From an uncultured Selenomonadales bacterium (GTDB lineage: Bacteria > Bacillota > Negativicutes > Selenomonadales > Selenomonadaceae), in the NCBI GenBank assembly GCA_947307055.1, contig CAMZHX010000009.1, positions 37,854 through 101,853 on the forward strand: DNA of 64,000 nt, in the 5' to 3' direction. Both the position numbers and the translations under genes were made by a program. The notes under the pieces are model-generated. The model was not told where the DNA came from. It was given only the letters and a program-made list of their open reading frames with translations, and searched no databases. Below are positions 25,736 to 35,100 of this stretch, one piece after another (the stretch's first letter is position 1; every line of letters begins with the position of its first letter).

Positions 25736-26755
25736 TTAGAGGATTGATAACGCCTTTTGAAGTTGTGCTTTCAAACTTTTTTGAACGCTAATCGGTGAGT
25801 GGACGTTAACTTTGTTGCAATTTTGACGGAGCCATTGATAAAGTACGTCGTTCTCACTGACAAAAATTGTTGCGTGAAATTGCCATTCGCCGTCGGAAAA
25901 TTTCCTAACCGGCGCGAATGTCCTAATTCGATTCAACTCGAATTGCTCAATAACTTTTTCAATGAAACTTTCGGGGAATGAAATTTTTAACTCAACCTTC
26001 GGCTCGTCCTTGCAAGTTTCGCTGAGATGTCGGTTTAGCGAAAAATTTCTATCCGCTCGGAATTCATCTTTGCAAATTTCCAATCTCGACATCAACGCTA
26101 GTTTAAAATCAGTCAGCTTCGGCGAGTCGTCGACCTTTGCCGCCAAATATAATTCGTTATCTTTCACGACGACGAAATACGGCGACGCGGTGACTTGCCT
26201 ACCTTCCTTGCTTAGGCTGTCTTGCCGCAGGTAAAAAGTTAGCTTTTTACTCTCAACTATGGCTTTACAAATCGTTTTGATTTTAGGCAGGCTTGCTTGA
26301 AAAATTTTCCTATGCAATTTTTCTTCGGATTTAATTTGTTGCTCAAAGCTGTAGATAATCGAGCCGCCGTCGGTATCAGTTGCGAGTTTTATCTTGTCGA
26401 AGAAATCTTTCTTCTCGTCGACGGTCAAGCTTGCAGTTTGGTAAATCGCCGCGCCCATGACGCTTGCCTCTGCAGTCGTCAGAATTTGTCTTGCGTTGAA
26501 GTAGCCACGTTTGTTATCAGGGTGAACCTTTATCGAGAAAAGGCCGCTTTGATTCATATCGCGGACGTGACGACTTATGGTCGCGGTTTTTTCGGCGAAT
26601 TTTTCATCAGGGAAAAATTTTTTAAAATTACCTTCCACTTCATGCAAAATTTGTTGCGAGGTCTTCGGAGCTTCGTAATCAGTTTTCAGCAGTGCCCTAA
26701 CTATCAACAAATTCTTAATAAACGTTTTGGAATAGAAAAGCTTGTTGTCAGCCAT
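25736..26755 (-). CDS. WYL-domain transcriptional regulator
   Basis: 339 residues. The N-terminal third holds a winged-helix-like region (TSQQILHEVEGNFKK, TATISRHVRDMNQSGLF). The middle part carries a WYL-type fold (VTASPYFVVVKDNELYLAAK) and the C-terminal part the WCX extension. WYL proteins sense nucleic-acid or nucleotide ligands and control phage defence, DNA damage and other genes. AGGAGG precedes ATG 26755. Its own promoter abuts two tandem 18-mers. The next gene with an obvious regulatory link is the leader-RNA gene upstream. Confidence 0.85.
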   Translation of the reverse strand: MADNKLFYSKTFIKNLLIVRALLKTDYEAPKTSQQILHEVEGNFKKFFPDEKFAEKTATISRHVRDMNQSGLFSIKVHPDNKRGYFNARQILTTAEASVMGAAIYQTASLTVDEKKDFFDKIKLATDTDGGSIIYSFEQQIKSEEKLHRKIFQASLPKIKTICKAIVESKKLTFYLRQDSLSKEGRQVTASPYFVVVKDNELYLAAKVDDSPKLTDFKLALMSRLEICKDEFRADRNFSLNRHLSETCKDEPKVELKISFPESFIEKVIEQFELNRIRTFAPVRKFSDGEWQFHATIFVSENDVLYQWLRQNCNKVNVHSPISVQKSLKAQLQKALSIL

Positions 26756-26909
26756 AATTATCCTCCTATAAAGTTCTCAAAGAGCAAATTGATAAGCGTC
26801 GCCCGAAAAATCTTGAGCGATAACCGGTGTTGATGTAGAATTATTCCACGCTACAGGAATTGATTCATATAAATTATCCTCCAAAACTCAAATAATAAAT
26901 AGCTTTGTA

Positions 26910-26938
26910 AGTATACAGCAAAAACCGTTCCGCGTCAA
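26910..26938 (-). promoter_or_regulatory. Promoter of the WYL regulator
   Basis: Minus strand TTGACG (26933-26938), 17 nt, TATACT (26910-26915). Confidence 0.7.
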
Positions 26939-26974
26939 TTACCCTTATCAAGTTTCTTACCCTTATCAAGTTTC
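26939..26974. repeat. Perfect tandem 18-bp repeat next to the WYL -35 box
   Basis: TTACCCTTATCAAGTTTC occurs twice head-to-tail (26939-26956, 26957-26974), directly abutting the -35 hexamer. The position fits a regulator-binding site. Confidence 0.8.
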
Positions 26975-26994
26975 CCAAGAAATAAGAATTCTAA

Positions 26995-27024
26995 TTGCTC
27001 ATCGGACTGAAATTTTGCTATTAT
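26995..27024 (+). promoter_or_regulatory. Promoter of the structured leader and 27230 gene
   Basis: TTGCTC (26995-27000), 18 nt, TATTAT (27019-27024) with extended TG. Confidence 0.55.
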
Positions 27025-27030
27025 TGCGCT

Positions 27031-27229
27031 GTAAAGAGGTGGTGCTTATAGAGAAAGATGACGTGAATTCAAACGTTTTGAGTAATGGGCAAGGTTTTAA
27101 TAATCTTGCGGCAACGGGGACATATCTAGAAAATCCCCAAAGCGGGGCGGTGGGGAGTGTCTACGGGCACTCCCAGGGCCGACCGAAAGGCAATTAGGAG
27201 TTAGAAATGATTTTGGAGGTTGAATAATT
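27031..27229 (+). ncRNA. Candidate structured leader RNA (or short leader ORF)
   Basis: About 200 nt between the promoter and the next start. A GC-rich part holds hairpins in series: CCCC/GGGG (27135-27138, 27144-27147), GGGAGTG/CACTCCC with 8-nt loop (27153-27159, 27168-27174) and GCC/GGC near 27179-27191. GGGGA at 27116-27120 could pair instead with TCCCC 27134-27138, giving alternative folds. A short ORF also crosses it (stop at 27195-27197) with AGAGGTG near 27034. I do not recognise the RNA family. Confidence 0.45.
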
Positions 27230-27814
27230 ATGGCAAACGAAAAATTTAAAGCTTACATTACTCTGAATAACGGCAACGAAATAACCATAGAAGACGACAA
27301 AGAAAACGTCATGAAAATTTTGACTTATCTCGGCGAAGTTTTTTACAACAACGGCAATCTCGATGAGGAAAATATAAATACTCTGGTCGATATCGGCGAA
27401 TATCTTAGTATTAAAGATAACACGTCGGAAAATTTAGCGACGGCAAAGAAATTCTTCGAGGCGGCAGAAAAATTCTTAGACCCGCGAGCTTCCGATAATT
27501 TATCTGACGTGCAGGAAAATCCGCTGATTGCCGAAGCTATGTGGTTGCGAGCCGCTGATAGAAATGCGCCGGCTCCAGTCAATAATTTGCAAGAAGATTA
27601 CGCGGCGCAGGCAACCTACTGGAGAAAGAAAATCGCCGAAAAGGAAGGCAAACCTTTCGAGGGCAACACGCCTACTGACGATGATATTTTGAACTCCCTG
27701 CGCCTGACATTTTTCAGTATATATAAGCGGGCGTTTGAAGGCGACCTTGACGCGATGAAACTTTGCTTGGATTTCTGCGAGAAAGAAGCTGAATATTGGA
27801 GCAATCGCGGATAA
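27230..27814 (+). CDS. Hypothetical acidic protein
   Basis: 194 residues, acidic, soluble, no signal peptide or membrane span. Mostly helical; a stretch (NLATAKKFFEAAEKFLDPRAS; AMWLRAADRNAP) resembles a single degenerate TPR/Sel1 repeat, and another near the end (EGDLDAMKLCLDFCEKEAEYW) resembles Sel1 too, but the family cannot be named. RBS GGAGG is 10 nt before ATG 27230. It follows the structured leader and lies before the phosphatase fusion. Confidence 0.7.
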   Translation: MANEKFKAYITLNNGNEITIEDDKENVMKILTYLGEVFYNNGNLDEENINTLVDIGEYLSIKDNTSENLATAKKFFEAAEKFLDPRASDNLSDVQENPLIAEAMWLRAADRNAPAPVNNLQEDYAAQATYWRKKIAEKEGKPFEGNTPTDDDILNSLRLTFFSIYKRAFEGDLDAMKLCLDFCEKEAEYWSNRG

Positions 27815-27840
27815 ATTTGTACGAAAAATTTTAACCTTTA

Positions 27841-27849
27841 TGATATAAT
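27841..27849 (+). promoter_or_regulatory. Extended -10 of the PPP-PTP gene
   Basis: TG-A-TATAAT; no convincing -35 at 17 nt. Confidence 0.5.
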
Positions 27850-27899
27850 TTGTCGAGGAACTTTTAACGACTCGGCAATTTTTTTACGGAGGTTTGAAC

Positions 27900-29084
27900 A
27901 TGAACGAGAAATTTTTTATCAACGACGCCGAAGAAATTATCCCGCCCATCAACGATTCAAAGTACAAAAGAATTCTCGTAATAGGCGATGTGCACGGGAA
28001 ATTTCAAGCGTTGAAGTCGCTTTGGAAAAAACTTTCAATCACAGACCAGGATTTAATCATCTTCGTTGGTGATTACGTCGACCGCGGCGAGGGTATCGCA
28101 AAAGTTTTGACATGGGTTATCGAACAGTCGAAGAAGAGCAATTTTATTTTCCTGCGCGGCAATCACGAACAGATGATGCTAAACGCCATGCGCAAAGAAC
28201 ATAGCGGCGACGAGAGAATAACTTGGCTATTCAATGGCGGCAAGGCAACGGTCTTGGCACTGCGCGAGATGAAAGCAAATAACGCTTCTGCCGTCGACGA
28301 GGTGTTAGACTTCGCCGACAATTTGCCGCTCAGTTACTCAATCAAAATCGACGGGCGGAATTATTTTTTCTGTCATGCGGGAGTTGACCCTCAAAAGTCA
28401 CTCAATAAGCAGGAAGAAAAATTTTTGTTGTGGAGCCGCGAGGAATTTTTTGATAACTACGACGGCAAAGACATTATAATCAGCGGGCACTCGCCGATTA
28501 AACTTTTCTTCGACCTCGACAGCACTAATCCCCGCCCGATTAAAATTCCCGGCAGAAATATTTTAATGGTCGATACCGGCGCATTCATCACAGGCGGGAG
28601 ACTTTCGGCGGTCGACATTTTGACCGGACAATATTGGCAGAGCGGAGAGGATAGGCAAGGCGAAATAATTTTTGTCTGCGCGGGCAATACTTGCCGTTCG
28701 CCGATGGCTAAATACATCATGCGCCACTTGACCGGCAATAAAATTCTAATCGATTCGGCGGGTTACGATGCCGACAGCGGCTATATGAGCTACGAGGCCG
28801 GCGAGGTTTTGGATAAGAACGGGATTAGATTCAGCTTTCACGTTTCAAAGCCTTTCACCGAGCGCGAGTATAAAAACTACAAAAGAGTTATCGCATTGGA
28901 CAGCGAGATTTTGGCGCGGGCAAAAAAAATTTCGGGCGGCGACCCCGATAATAAAATTCGCCTGCTCAAAGATGATAACGGAAATGAAATTGTCGTCGAC
29001 GACCCGTATATTACCGGCGACTACGATAAGGCCTACGCGGAAATTTATCGCGGCTGTCGGACATTGTTAAAGGAGCTGGCATAA
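27900..29084 (+). CDS. PPP-type metallophosphoesterase fused to low-molecular-weight protein tyrosine phosphatase
   Basis: 394 residues, two phosphatase domains. Residues about 20-225: Ser/Thr PPP family metal motifs GDVHG, GDYVDRG, GNHEQ, FCHAG and SGHSP, all intact. Residues about 255-394: LMW-PTP with CAGNTCRS (CX5R phosphate loop) and DDPY general-acid loop. The two domains are joined in frame without a recognisable linker. This suggests one cytosolic protein removing both Ser/Thr and Tyr phosphates, for example in capsule or BY-kinase control; substrates are unknown. ATG 27900 with GGAGG 7 nt upstream. A decayed paralogue is at 37188-38420. Confidence 0.85.
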   Translation: MNEKFFINDAEEIIPPINDSKYKRILVIGDVHGKFQALKSLWKKLSITDQDLIIFVGDYVDRGEGIAKVLTWVIEQSKKSNFIFLRGNHEQMMLNAMRKEHSGDERITWLFNGGKATVLALREMKANNASAVDEVLDFADNLPLSYSIKIDGRNYFFCHAGVDPQKSLNKQEEKFLLWSREEFFDNYDGKDIIISGHSPIKLFFDLDSTNPRPIKIPGRNILMVDTGAFITGGRLSAVDILTGQYWQSGEDRQGEIIFVCAGNTCRSPMAKYIMRHLTGNKILIDSAGYDADSGYMSYEAGEVLDKNGIRFSFHVSKPFTEREYKNYKRVIALDSEILARAKKISGGDPDNKIRLLKDDNGNEIVVDDPYITGDYDKAYAEIYRGCRTLLKELA

Positions 29085-29110
29085 TGATTAAATAAAATCC
29101 TAACTGCCTT

Positions 29111-30142
29111 TCAGTCGTCGAGGGCGATTAAATTTTCTTCGCGCAAGAAAGTTGACAATTTTTTTATGCCGTTCATGACGGCGCGATAATGTTCGGGCGT
29201 GAGCGACTGCGGACCGTCGGAAAGTGCTCGCGCCGGATTCGGATGCATTTCCATCATCAAGCCGTCCGCGCCCGCCGCTATCGCCGCCAATGCCATTGGC
29301 TTAACCATACGCCATTTGCCTGTGCCGTGACTTGGGTCGACGATTATCGGCAAGTGCGAAAGATGTTTAACTGCCGCCACTGCTGACAAGTCCAAAGTAT
29401 TGCGCGTGTAAGTCTCGTAAGTTCGGATTCCGCGCTCGCATAAAACCACATCGGGATTGCCGGCATTCATAATGTATTCGGCGGCGTTCAGCCACTCGTC
29501 GATTGTCGCTGCAAGTCCGCGCTTTAAAAGGACGGGGCGTTTGCATTTGCCGACCTCTTTAAGCAGTCCGAAATTTTGCATATTCCTCGCGCCGATTTGC
29601 AACATGTCAGCATACTCGGCGACGGGCGCGATGCCTTCTACCGTCGTGACTTCTGTGACGATTTTTAATCCTGTGACTTCTCGCGCTTCCGCAAGATATT
29701 TCAGCCCTTCGACCTCTAACCCTTGGAAAGAATAGGGCGAAGTTCGCGGCTTGAACGCTCCGCCGCGCAGAAATTGTGCGCCGCCCTCTTTTACGATTTT
29801 AGCCGCTTTCAAAAGTTGCTCGCGATTCTCGACCGCGCAAGGCCCCGCCATTATGACAGGTTCCGTGCCGCCGATTGCTACGCCGCTTACGTCAATGATA
29901 CTCGGTTGCGGATGAAATTCGCGGCTCGCCAGCTTGTAACTCTTTGAAATGGCGACGCTACTCTCTACTCCCGGCAATGCATCAATCGCCACAGACGCCA
30001 ATTTAGTTTTATCGCCGATGACGCCGACGATTTTTTGTTGTGCGCCCTCCATAATCTTTGCGTCAAGCCCGACACTTTTTATTGCCTTGATAACCTCTTC
30101 AATATTCCTTGAAGTTGCCTCCGGATTCATTATAATGACCAT
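29111..30142 (-). CDS. aroF: 3-deoxy-7-phosphoheptulonate synthase (type I-beta with regulatory domain)
   Basis: 343 residues, first enzyme of the shikimate pathway. An N-terminal ferredoxin-like domain (about 1-70; [18 protein letters not shown]) gives allosteric control in this subgroup, followed by a TIM barrel: [62 protein letters not shown] and [21 protein letters not shown] 30142. The approximately 100-nt leader contains a short peptide ORF and a hairpin (listed). Its 3' end faces the phosphatase fusion. Confidence 0.94.
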   Translation of the reverse strand: MVIIMNPEATSRNIEEVIKAIKSVGLDAKIMEGAQQKIVGVIGDKTKLASVAIDALPGVESSVAISKSYKLASREFHPQPSIIDVSGVAIGGTEPVIMAGPCAVENREQLLKAAKIVKEGGAQFLRGGAFKPRTSPYSFQGLEVEGLKYLAEAREVTGLKIVTEVTTVEGIAPVAEYADMLQIGARNMQNFGLLKEVGKCKRPVLLKRGLAATIDEWLNAAEYIMNAGNPDVVLCERGIRTYETYTRNTLDLSAVAAVKHLSHLPIIVDPSHGTGKWRMVKPMALAAIAAGADGLMMEMHPNPARALSDGPQSLTPEHYRAVMNGIKKLSTFLREENLIALDD

Positions 30143-30162
30143 AAAATTTTCTCTCCTTAAAA

Positions 30163-30230
30163 ATTTACCCCTTTAAGAGGGGAGTTTTTATCTCATCATA
30201 AACGTGTTCGTGATTTTATAAATCGTCATC
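30163..30230 (-). promoter_or_regulatory. Possible aroF leader peptide and attenuator
   Basis: Minus-strand ATG ATG... encodes MMTIYKITNTFMMR then stop (about 30223-30179), with a GGTGAT upstream. About 10 nt later CCCCT and AGGGG form a small hairpin followed by TAAATTTTT, just before the aroF RBS. Only one Tyr and one Phe codon, so classical attenuation is not proven. Confidence 0.3.
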
Positions 30231-30247
30231 ATGTCAATCACCGTGCA

Positions 30248-30276
30248 ATTTTAACATATTTGTCATTTTGCGGCAA
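30248..30276 (-). promoter_or_regulatory. aroF promoter
   Basis: Minus strand TTGCCG (30271-30276), 17 nt, TAAAAT (30248-30253) with extended TG. Confidence 0.6.
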
Positions 30277-30290
30277 GCAAGACATTAATG

Positions 30291-32063
30291 CTAAAGATAT
30301 TCTTTCTCCTTAGTCTTTTCTTTAGCCTTATGAATTTTTCCGGCGGCGGTCGGGTCAATCTTCTCAAGGTATGTCAGCGGAATAATATCGGGATTTTTCT
30401 TCGAGAACTCGTAACACTTGCGATAACTAATTTCCGCCTCTGCAGTCTTGCCCTGCTCGTCGAAAATGTCGCCTTGCAACCTGTACGCGACAGGATTTTT
30501 TTCGTCAATCGTCAAGGCGTGGTTGATGTCCTCAAAAGCAAGTTCCAATTCCCCGCGCATATGCCGCACGTCCGCCCGATTCAAAAAGTTATACAAATTT
30601 TTGGGGTCGCGCTCGACTGCCTCGTTAACGTCGACAAGTGCGCCGTCGTAATCGCCGACAATCGCTTTTGCCCGACCGCGTATCGCTAAACATTCCGCGA
30701 TGTCGTCTTGATTTTTAGCGTTGAGTGCCCGCGCAATTTCCTTCAGCGCAAGTTCGCCTTGCCCGTAGTCGTTATAAATATCGGCGTTGATTCTCAAACG
30801 CTCTGCCGCCTTTTTATTAGCGGCGTCGGCATTTGCTTTTACCTTAGCCCAAACTTTTGCGCGAGCTATATCGGCGTCGCGAATTTTTTTACGAGTTGCG
30901 GCCGTCTCGTTCTGATAAGCGGTCGTGACAGCAGAGCGAATTTTTTCGCCGAGATTGTATAGGCTCGAAAGTTCGCGCAGTTCACGATAAGCAAGTTCGT
31001 CCGTCAAGAAGTCAATCTGATTGCCCGCGCCCTGTCGGAAGTTCCAAGCGTCAACCGTGTCGAAGTCGTGAAAAGCTTTGACCAGTCCGCCCGCAAAATA
31101 ATATGCATTTTCGGCGGCATTGTTATGGTCGGAGCCGGTGTTTATCGAGTAGAAAATTTCGGTGCCGTCGACGAAAACTTTATAAGCGCGATTGTCCTTT
31201 TCAACCGTGACGTGTTCGCCGCCGTAAGCCGTCATCAACTCCAACATTTTAGCCTCGCGCCTATCAGTATCGGGGTGGTCGCTCATAGTTTCATCGCTCG
31301 AAACGTCGCTTGGGCTGAATTCCATAACGTCCTGCGTCTCGTAGCGCACGTAGTAGCCGAGCCGATTCATAGCGGCCGCGCCGCCACCAGGATTAAAGCC
31401 CGCGCTCGTCATGATGTAAAAGCCGCCCTCGTCGGCCGCGTACTCGACAGGCACGTTGATATTTTTCGCGATTGAATAGTCGACCATTGCGGAGAATCTT
31501 CCCCAGTCAATATTTGTATTGCGGCTGTTGTGGTCGATGTTCGCGCCGATGAGCATTGCGCCGAGTTGTTGCGCGACGGCTTGGGCGTAACTTTTGGCGG
31601 AATGTTGTTCTAGCCCGTGCGTCATCTCGTGAGCGAGGACGGCGGCAATTTGATTTTCATCGAGATTGAGCCCGCGAACTAATCCGCGATTGACGCTGAT
31701 ATAATTCATGGGGTAGCAAGCGGCGTTAAATTTTTCGCTGTCGTTGACGTGCCAGACGAACGGCAGAGAATTCACGCGCAATTCATATTGCCCCTTGTTG
31801 ACGAGCCGCGCCATAATCGAATCAACAAGTTCAACGTCGCGCTTATTTTTGTCGGTGCCGTTTTGCTCGATGTCCTGCCTGCGAACTTCCATTTGCGCAT
31901 TGACGTTGTTGCCGAGCGCGAGGATTTCTCGGAGCGTCGACTGATACGCTGCCAAAACTCCTAAAGCTTCCGCCGCGATTGCCCAAGCATCTGCCGCTAA
32001 AACTTGCGCCGGATTTAAAACCGCCGCGACCGCTACCAACATTGCTATCAAGATTTTTTTCAT
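30291..32063 (-). CDS. Exported M48 family zinc metalloprotease with C-terminal TPR repeats
   Basis: 590 residues. Signal peptide MKKILIAMLVAVAAVLNPAQ...; an M48 domain with zinc motif AHEMTHGLEQH (HExxH) and a downstream ligand in AADEGGFYIM; a middle region; and C-terminal tetratricopeptide repeats (about 430-570, e.g. DYDGALVDVNEAVERDP, ELAFEDINHALTIDEKNP). It resembles BepA-like periplasmic proteases that help quality control of outer-membrane assembly. The start at 32063 matches the signal peptide; the RBS is weak. It diverges from the glycosyltransferase. Confidence 0.87.
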   Translation of the reverse strand: MKKILIAMLVAVAAVLNPAQVLAADAWAIAAEALGVLAAYQSTLREILALGNNVNAQMEVRRQDIEQNGTDKNKRDVELVDSIMARLVNKGQYELRVNSLPFVWHVNDSEKFNAACYPMNYISVNRGLVRGLNLDENQIAAVLAHEMTHGLEQHSAKSYAQAVAQQLGAMLIGANIDHNSRNTNIDWGRFSAMVDYSIAKNINVPVEYAADEGGFYIMTSAGFNPGGGAAAMNRLGYYVRYETQDVMEFSPSDVSSDETMSDHPDTDRREAKMLELMTAYGGEHVTVEKDNRAYKVFVDGTEIFYSINTGSDHNNAAENAYYFAGGLVKAFHDFDTVDAWNFRQGAGNQIDFLTDELAYRELRELSSLYNLGEKIRSAVTTAYQNETAATRKKIRDADIARAKVWAKVKANADAANKKAAERLRINADIYNDYGQGELALKEIARALNAKNQDDIAECLAIRGRAKAIVGDYDGALVDVNEAVERDPKNLYNFLNRADVRHMRGELELAFEDINHALTIDEKNPVAYRLQGDIFDEQGKTAEAEISYRKCYEFSKKNPDIIPLTYLEKIDPTAAGKIHKAKEKTKEKEYL

Positions 32064-32079
32064 ATCAATCACCGCAACG

Positions 32080-32112
32080 ATTATAACAAAAATTTTCCGT
32101 TCGTGATATAAT
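32080..32112. promoter_or_regulatory. Back-to-back divergent -10 boxes
   Basis: Minus strand TATAAT (32080-32085) for the M48 gene and plus strand TG-A-TATAAT (32104-32112) for the glycosyltransferase. The two core promoters overlap, so they may exclude each other. Confidence 0.5.
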
Positions 32113-32139
32113 CTGGCAAACAAAGTTAGGAGGGACGAA

Positions 32140-35100
32140 ATGGCGGAGGCTAAAAAAATTCCTAAGGTCAGCGTGATTTTGACGAGCTACAATCATGGCG
32201 TGTACGTAGCGGCGGCGATTGAGAGCGCGCTCAATCAGAGTTTTGCTGACTTTGAACTTTTGATTATTGATGACGGCTCGAAGGACGACAGCCGCGAGAT
32301 TATAAAGCGATTCGACGACCCGCGCATAAAAACTTTTTTGTACACGGAAAATCGCGGCCCTGTCTTGGCGATTCGCGACGCGGTAAATTTTGCGCGTGGG
32401 AAGTATATTGCGGTTCATCACTCGGACGATTTGTGGGCACTCGACAAGCTCGAAAAGCAGGTTGCCTTTCTCGACGCCAATGAGAATTACGCGGCGTGTT
32501 TTACGTTGGTTGAGTTTATCGACGAGCGCGGCAACGTTTGCGAGCTTGAGACGGGCGACGCTTACAAGAATGTTTTTGACAAGGCGAATCGTTCGCGAGC
32601 CGAGTGGCTGAATTATTTTTTCTACAACGCGAATTGTCTTTGCCATCCTTCGGCGATGGTTCGGCGCGAGGCTTATGAAAAATATCGGTTGCTCGACCTG
32701 CATGGCTTTTGGCAACTGCCAGATTATTTGATGTGGATTCGGCTATGTTTTCACGCGGATATTTTCATAATGCAGGAGCGGCTGACGAAATTTCGCTTAC
32801 GGCGGGCACGGCAGGAAAATACTTCGGCGACCTCTTACGATAAATTAGTTAGGGCGGATTTAGAATTTTATTTCATAGCGCGAGAATTCGCTGACAATTT
32901 CGAGGACGACAAATTTTTATTAGAAGTTTTTCCGGAGGCGCGGAAATTTTTAATCAACGGGCAAATAAATCGTCGGTTTGCATTGGCGGAAATATTTTTG
33001 GCAAGGGGAATAGCGGCGTTTCAAATTGCAGGTTTGGAGCTTTTGAAAAATTTGTTGAGCGTTCCGAATGCCGCCGCGCAGATTAAAAAGCTTTACGACT
33101 ACGACGAAAAAAGTTTTCTCAAAGACGGCGGCACTTACGACGTGTTCAACTTGACGCAAAAACTTGACATGCTCCACGCCGAATTTTTTATCGGCGATAA
33201 GGAAGGCTTTCGTTCTGTGGCGGAAAAAATTATCAGCGTCGACCCGACGAGAACTTTTTATGGGCGATTTGAGATTGACGCGGCTCGCCCGATAAATTAT
33301 TTGCGATTCGACCCCGACAAAAATTTTATTTCGGTCAAGGTGAACCGAGCTTTGACTAACGGCGAACTTTGCGAGGATTTTTTCAGCAATGCCGGGGAGA
33401 TTGTCAGCGATTTCCACAGATTTTGGACGCTTGACCCGCAAATTATTTTCCGCGTTAAAAATATATCGGGGCACGTGACTTTTGAGATTTTCGGCGAGGT
33501 GGAGGAAAATTATCGGGCTATCTTGGCGCAGACGTTGAAAAAATCTTCTGGGAATTTATCGGTAGCGGAGTTGCGGGAGCAAAATGAAAATCTTCGTATG
33601 GAAGTGCAAAAGCTTACGCAACTTAACGATTCGATTTTGAATTCCAAATCGTGGAAGTTGACTGAGCCGCTCCGCGACTTCAAGCAATGGTTGCACTTCG
33701 ACAACAAGGAAAAGGCACTTACTGCGGCGCGTTTTTTTTATAAGGCGATACCGCTTGACGAGGATAGGAAAGGCGCGCTCAAGGACAAGTTTTATACGCA
33801 ATTTGCGCCGTTTTTCAAAGATACTCGCGGCTACAAGATTTGGCGAATGAGTAGCGGTTATATGTCGCGACCGTTGATTCAGGAGGAAAATAATTTTGAG
33901 GGCGAACTTTTTGAGCAACCGGGCAGAATTGCGATTCAAGTGCACATTTTTTATTTGGATTTGCTGAATGAAATTATTTCGTATTGCAAGAACATGCCTT
34001 ACAAATTTGACGCGTTGATTTCCATTGTTGATAAGTCGGCCGCCGAAAAAGTTCATGCTGATTTTGAAAAAATTCCTAATGCCGAAAATATTTTTGTGCG
34101 CGTCGTACCCAATCGCGGGCGAGATGTCGCGCCATTTTTAGCGGGTTTCGGAGATATTTTGCCCGAATACGATTTTATTTTGCATATTCACTCTAAAAAA
34201 TCGCTTTATACGGGTAATGACCAAAGAAATTGGCGGAAATATCTTTTTTCAGCCTTGCTTGGCAATCCGAAACGAATCAGGAAAATTTTTAAAGCTTTTG
34301 CCGAAGATAATGCCGTCGGAGTAATTTATCCGCGCCCCGCAAGAAATGTTAATTATTCCTCATTTACTTGGCTTTCCAATTACAAAGTCGGGCAAAAACT
34401 TTTGGAGCGAACAAATATTCTTCCGAGCAAAACAGATTATTTTGATTTTCCTGCGGGTACGATGTTTTGGGCGAGAACTCAAGCTCTTAAAAAAATTTTT
34501 GCGGTGAATTGGACTTTTGAAGATTTCCCGCCCGAACAAGGACAAAATGACGGTACTATTGCTCACGCTTTTGAACGAGCAATTTTGTTATCGGCGCGCA
34601 CCGAAAATATGATTTATTACGAATTTGAGCCGAATAAAGAGACTTATACGGTTAATTTCGGCAGTAAAAATCTTTGGCAATATTATAATCGCAGTGACGG
34701 CGATGTTTGCGAATTTATGTTGGATACGGCGGAAATTATTTCTTTTGACGTGTTCGATACGCTTTTAATGCGTTATGTCGCCAAAACTTATCATGTGAAC
34801 GAAATTATTCGCTTGAAAGTCGAGGATTTACTAGGAAAAAGTTTTGATTTCCCATATTTCCGCGTTAAAGCCGAAGAATTTGCCCGACAAAAAAAGAATT
34901 CGGAAGTTAATCTCGACGATATTTATAAAATTTTTGCCGAGTTGACTGACTTTGACGAGGAAACTTGCAAAGAAATTCGCGACTTGGAACTTTCGACGGA
35001 ATTAAAATTGGCTTTACCGCGAGAAGAAGTCGTAAATTGGTACAAAGAGGCTTTGAGGCGCGGGAAAAAAGTTTGGATTATTTTTGACACTTATTTACAA

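Larger units (their letters stand above)
26756..27030. other. Intergenic control region between the WYL gene and the leader-RNA gene
   Basis: Contains the WYL promoter (26910-26938), the tandem 18-mers (26939-26974) and the divergent promoter (26995-27024), each listed separately. The WYL mRNA has a 5' leader of about 150 nt in which I see no strong hairpin. Confidence 0.6.

Noticed and set aside
27015..27197. 60-codon ORF before the 27230 gene
   Set aside because: Its first codons overlap the promoter; it runs through GC-rich hairpins. Kept only as an alternative reading of the leader RNA.
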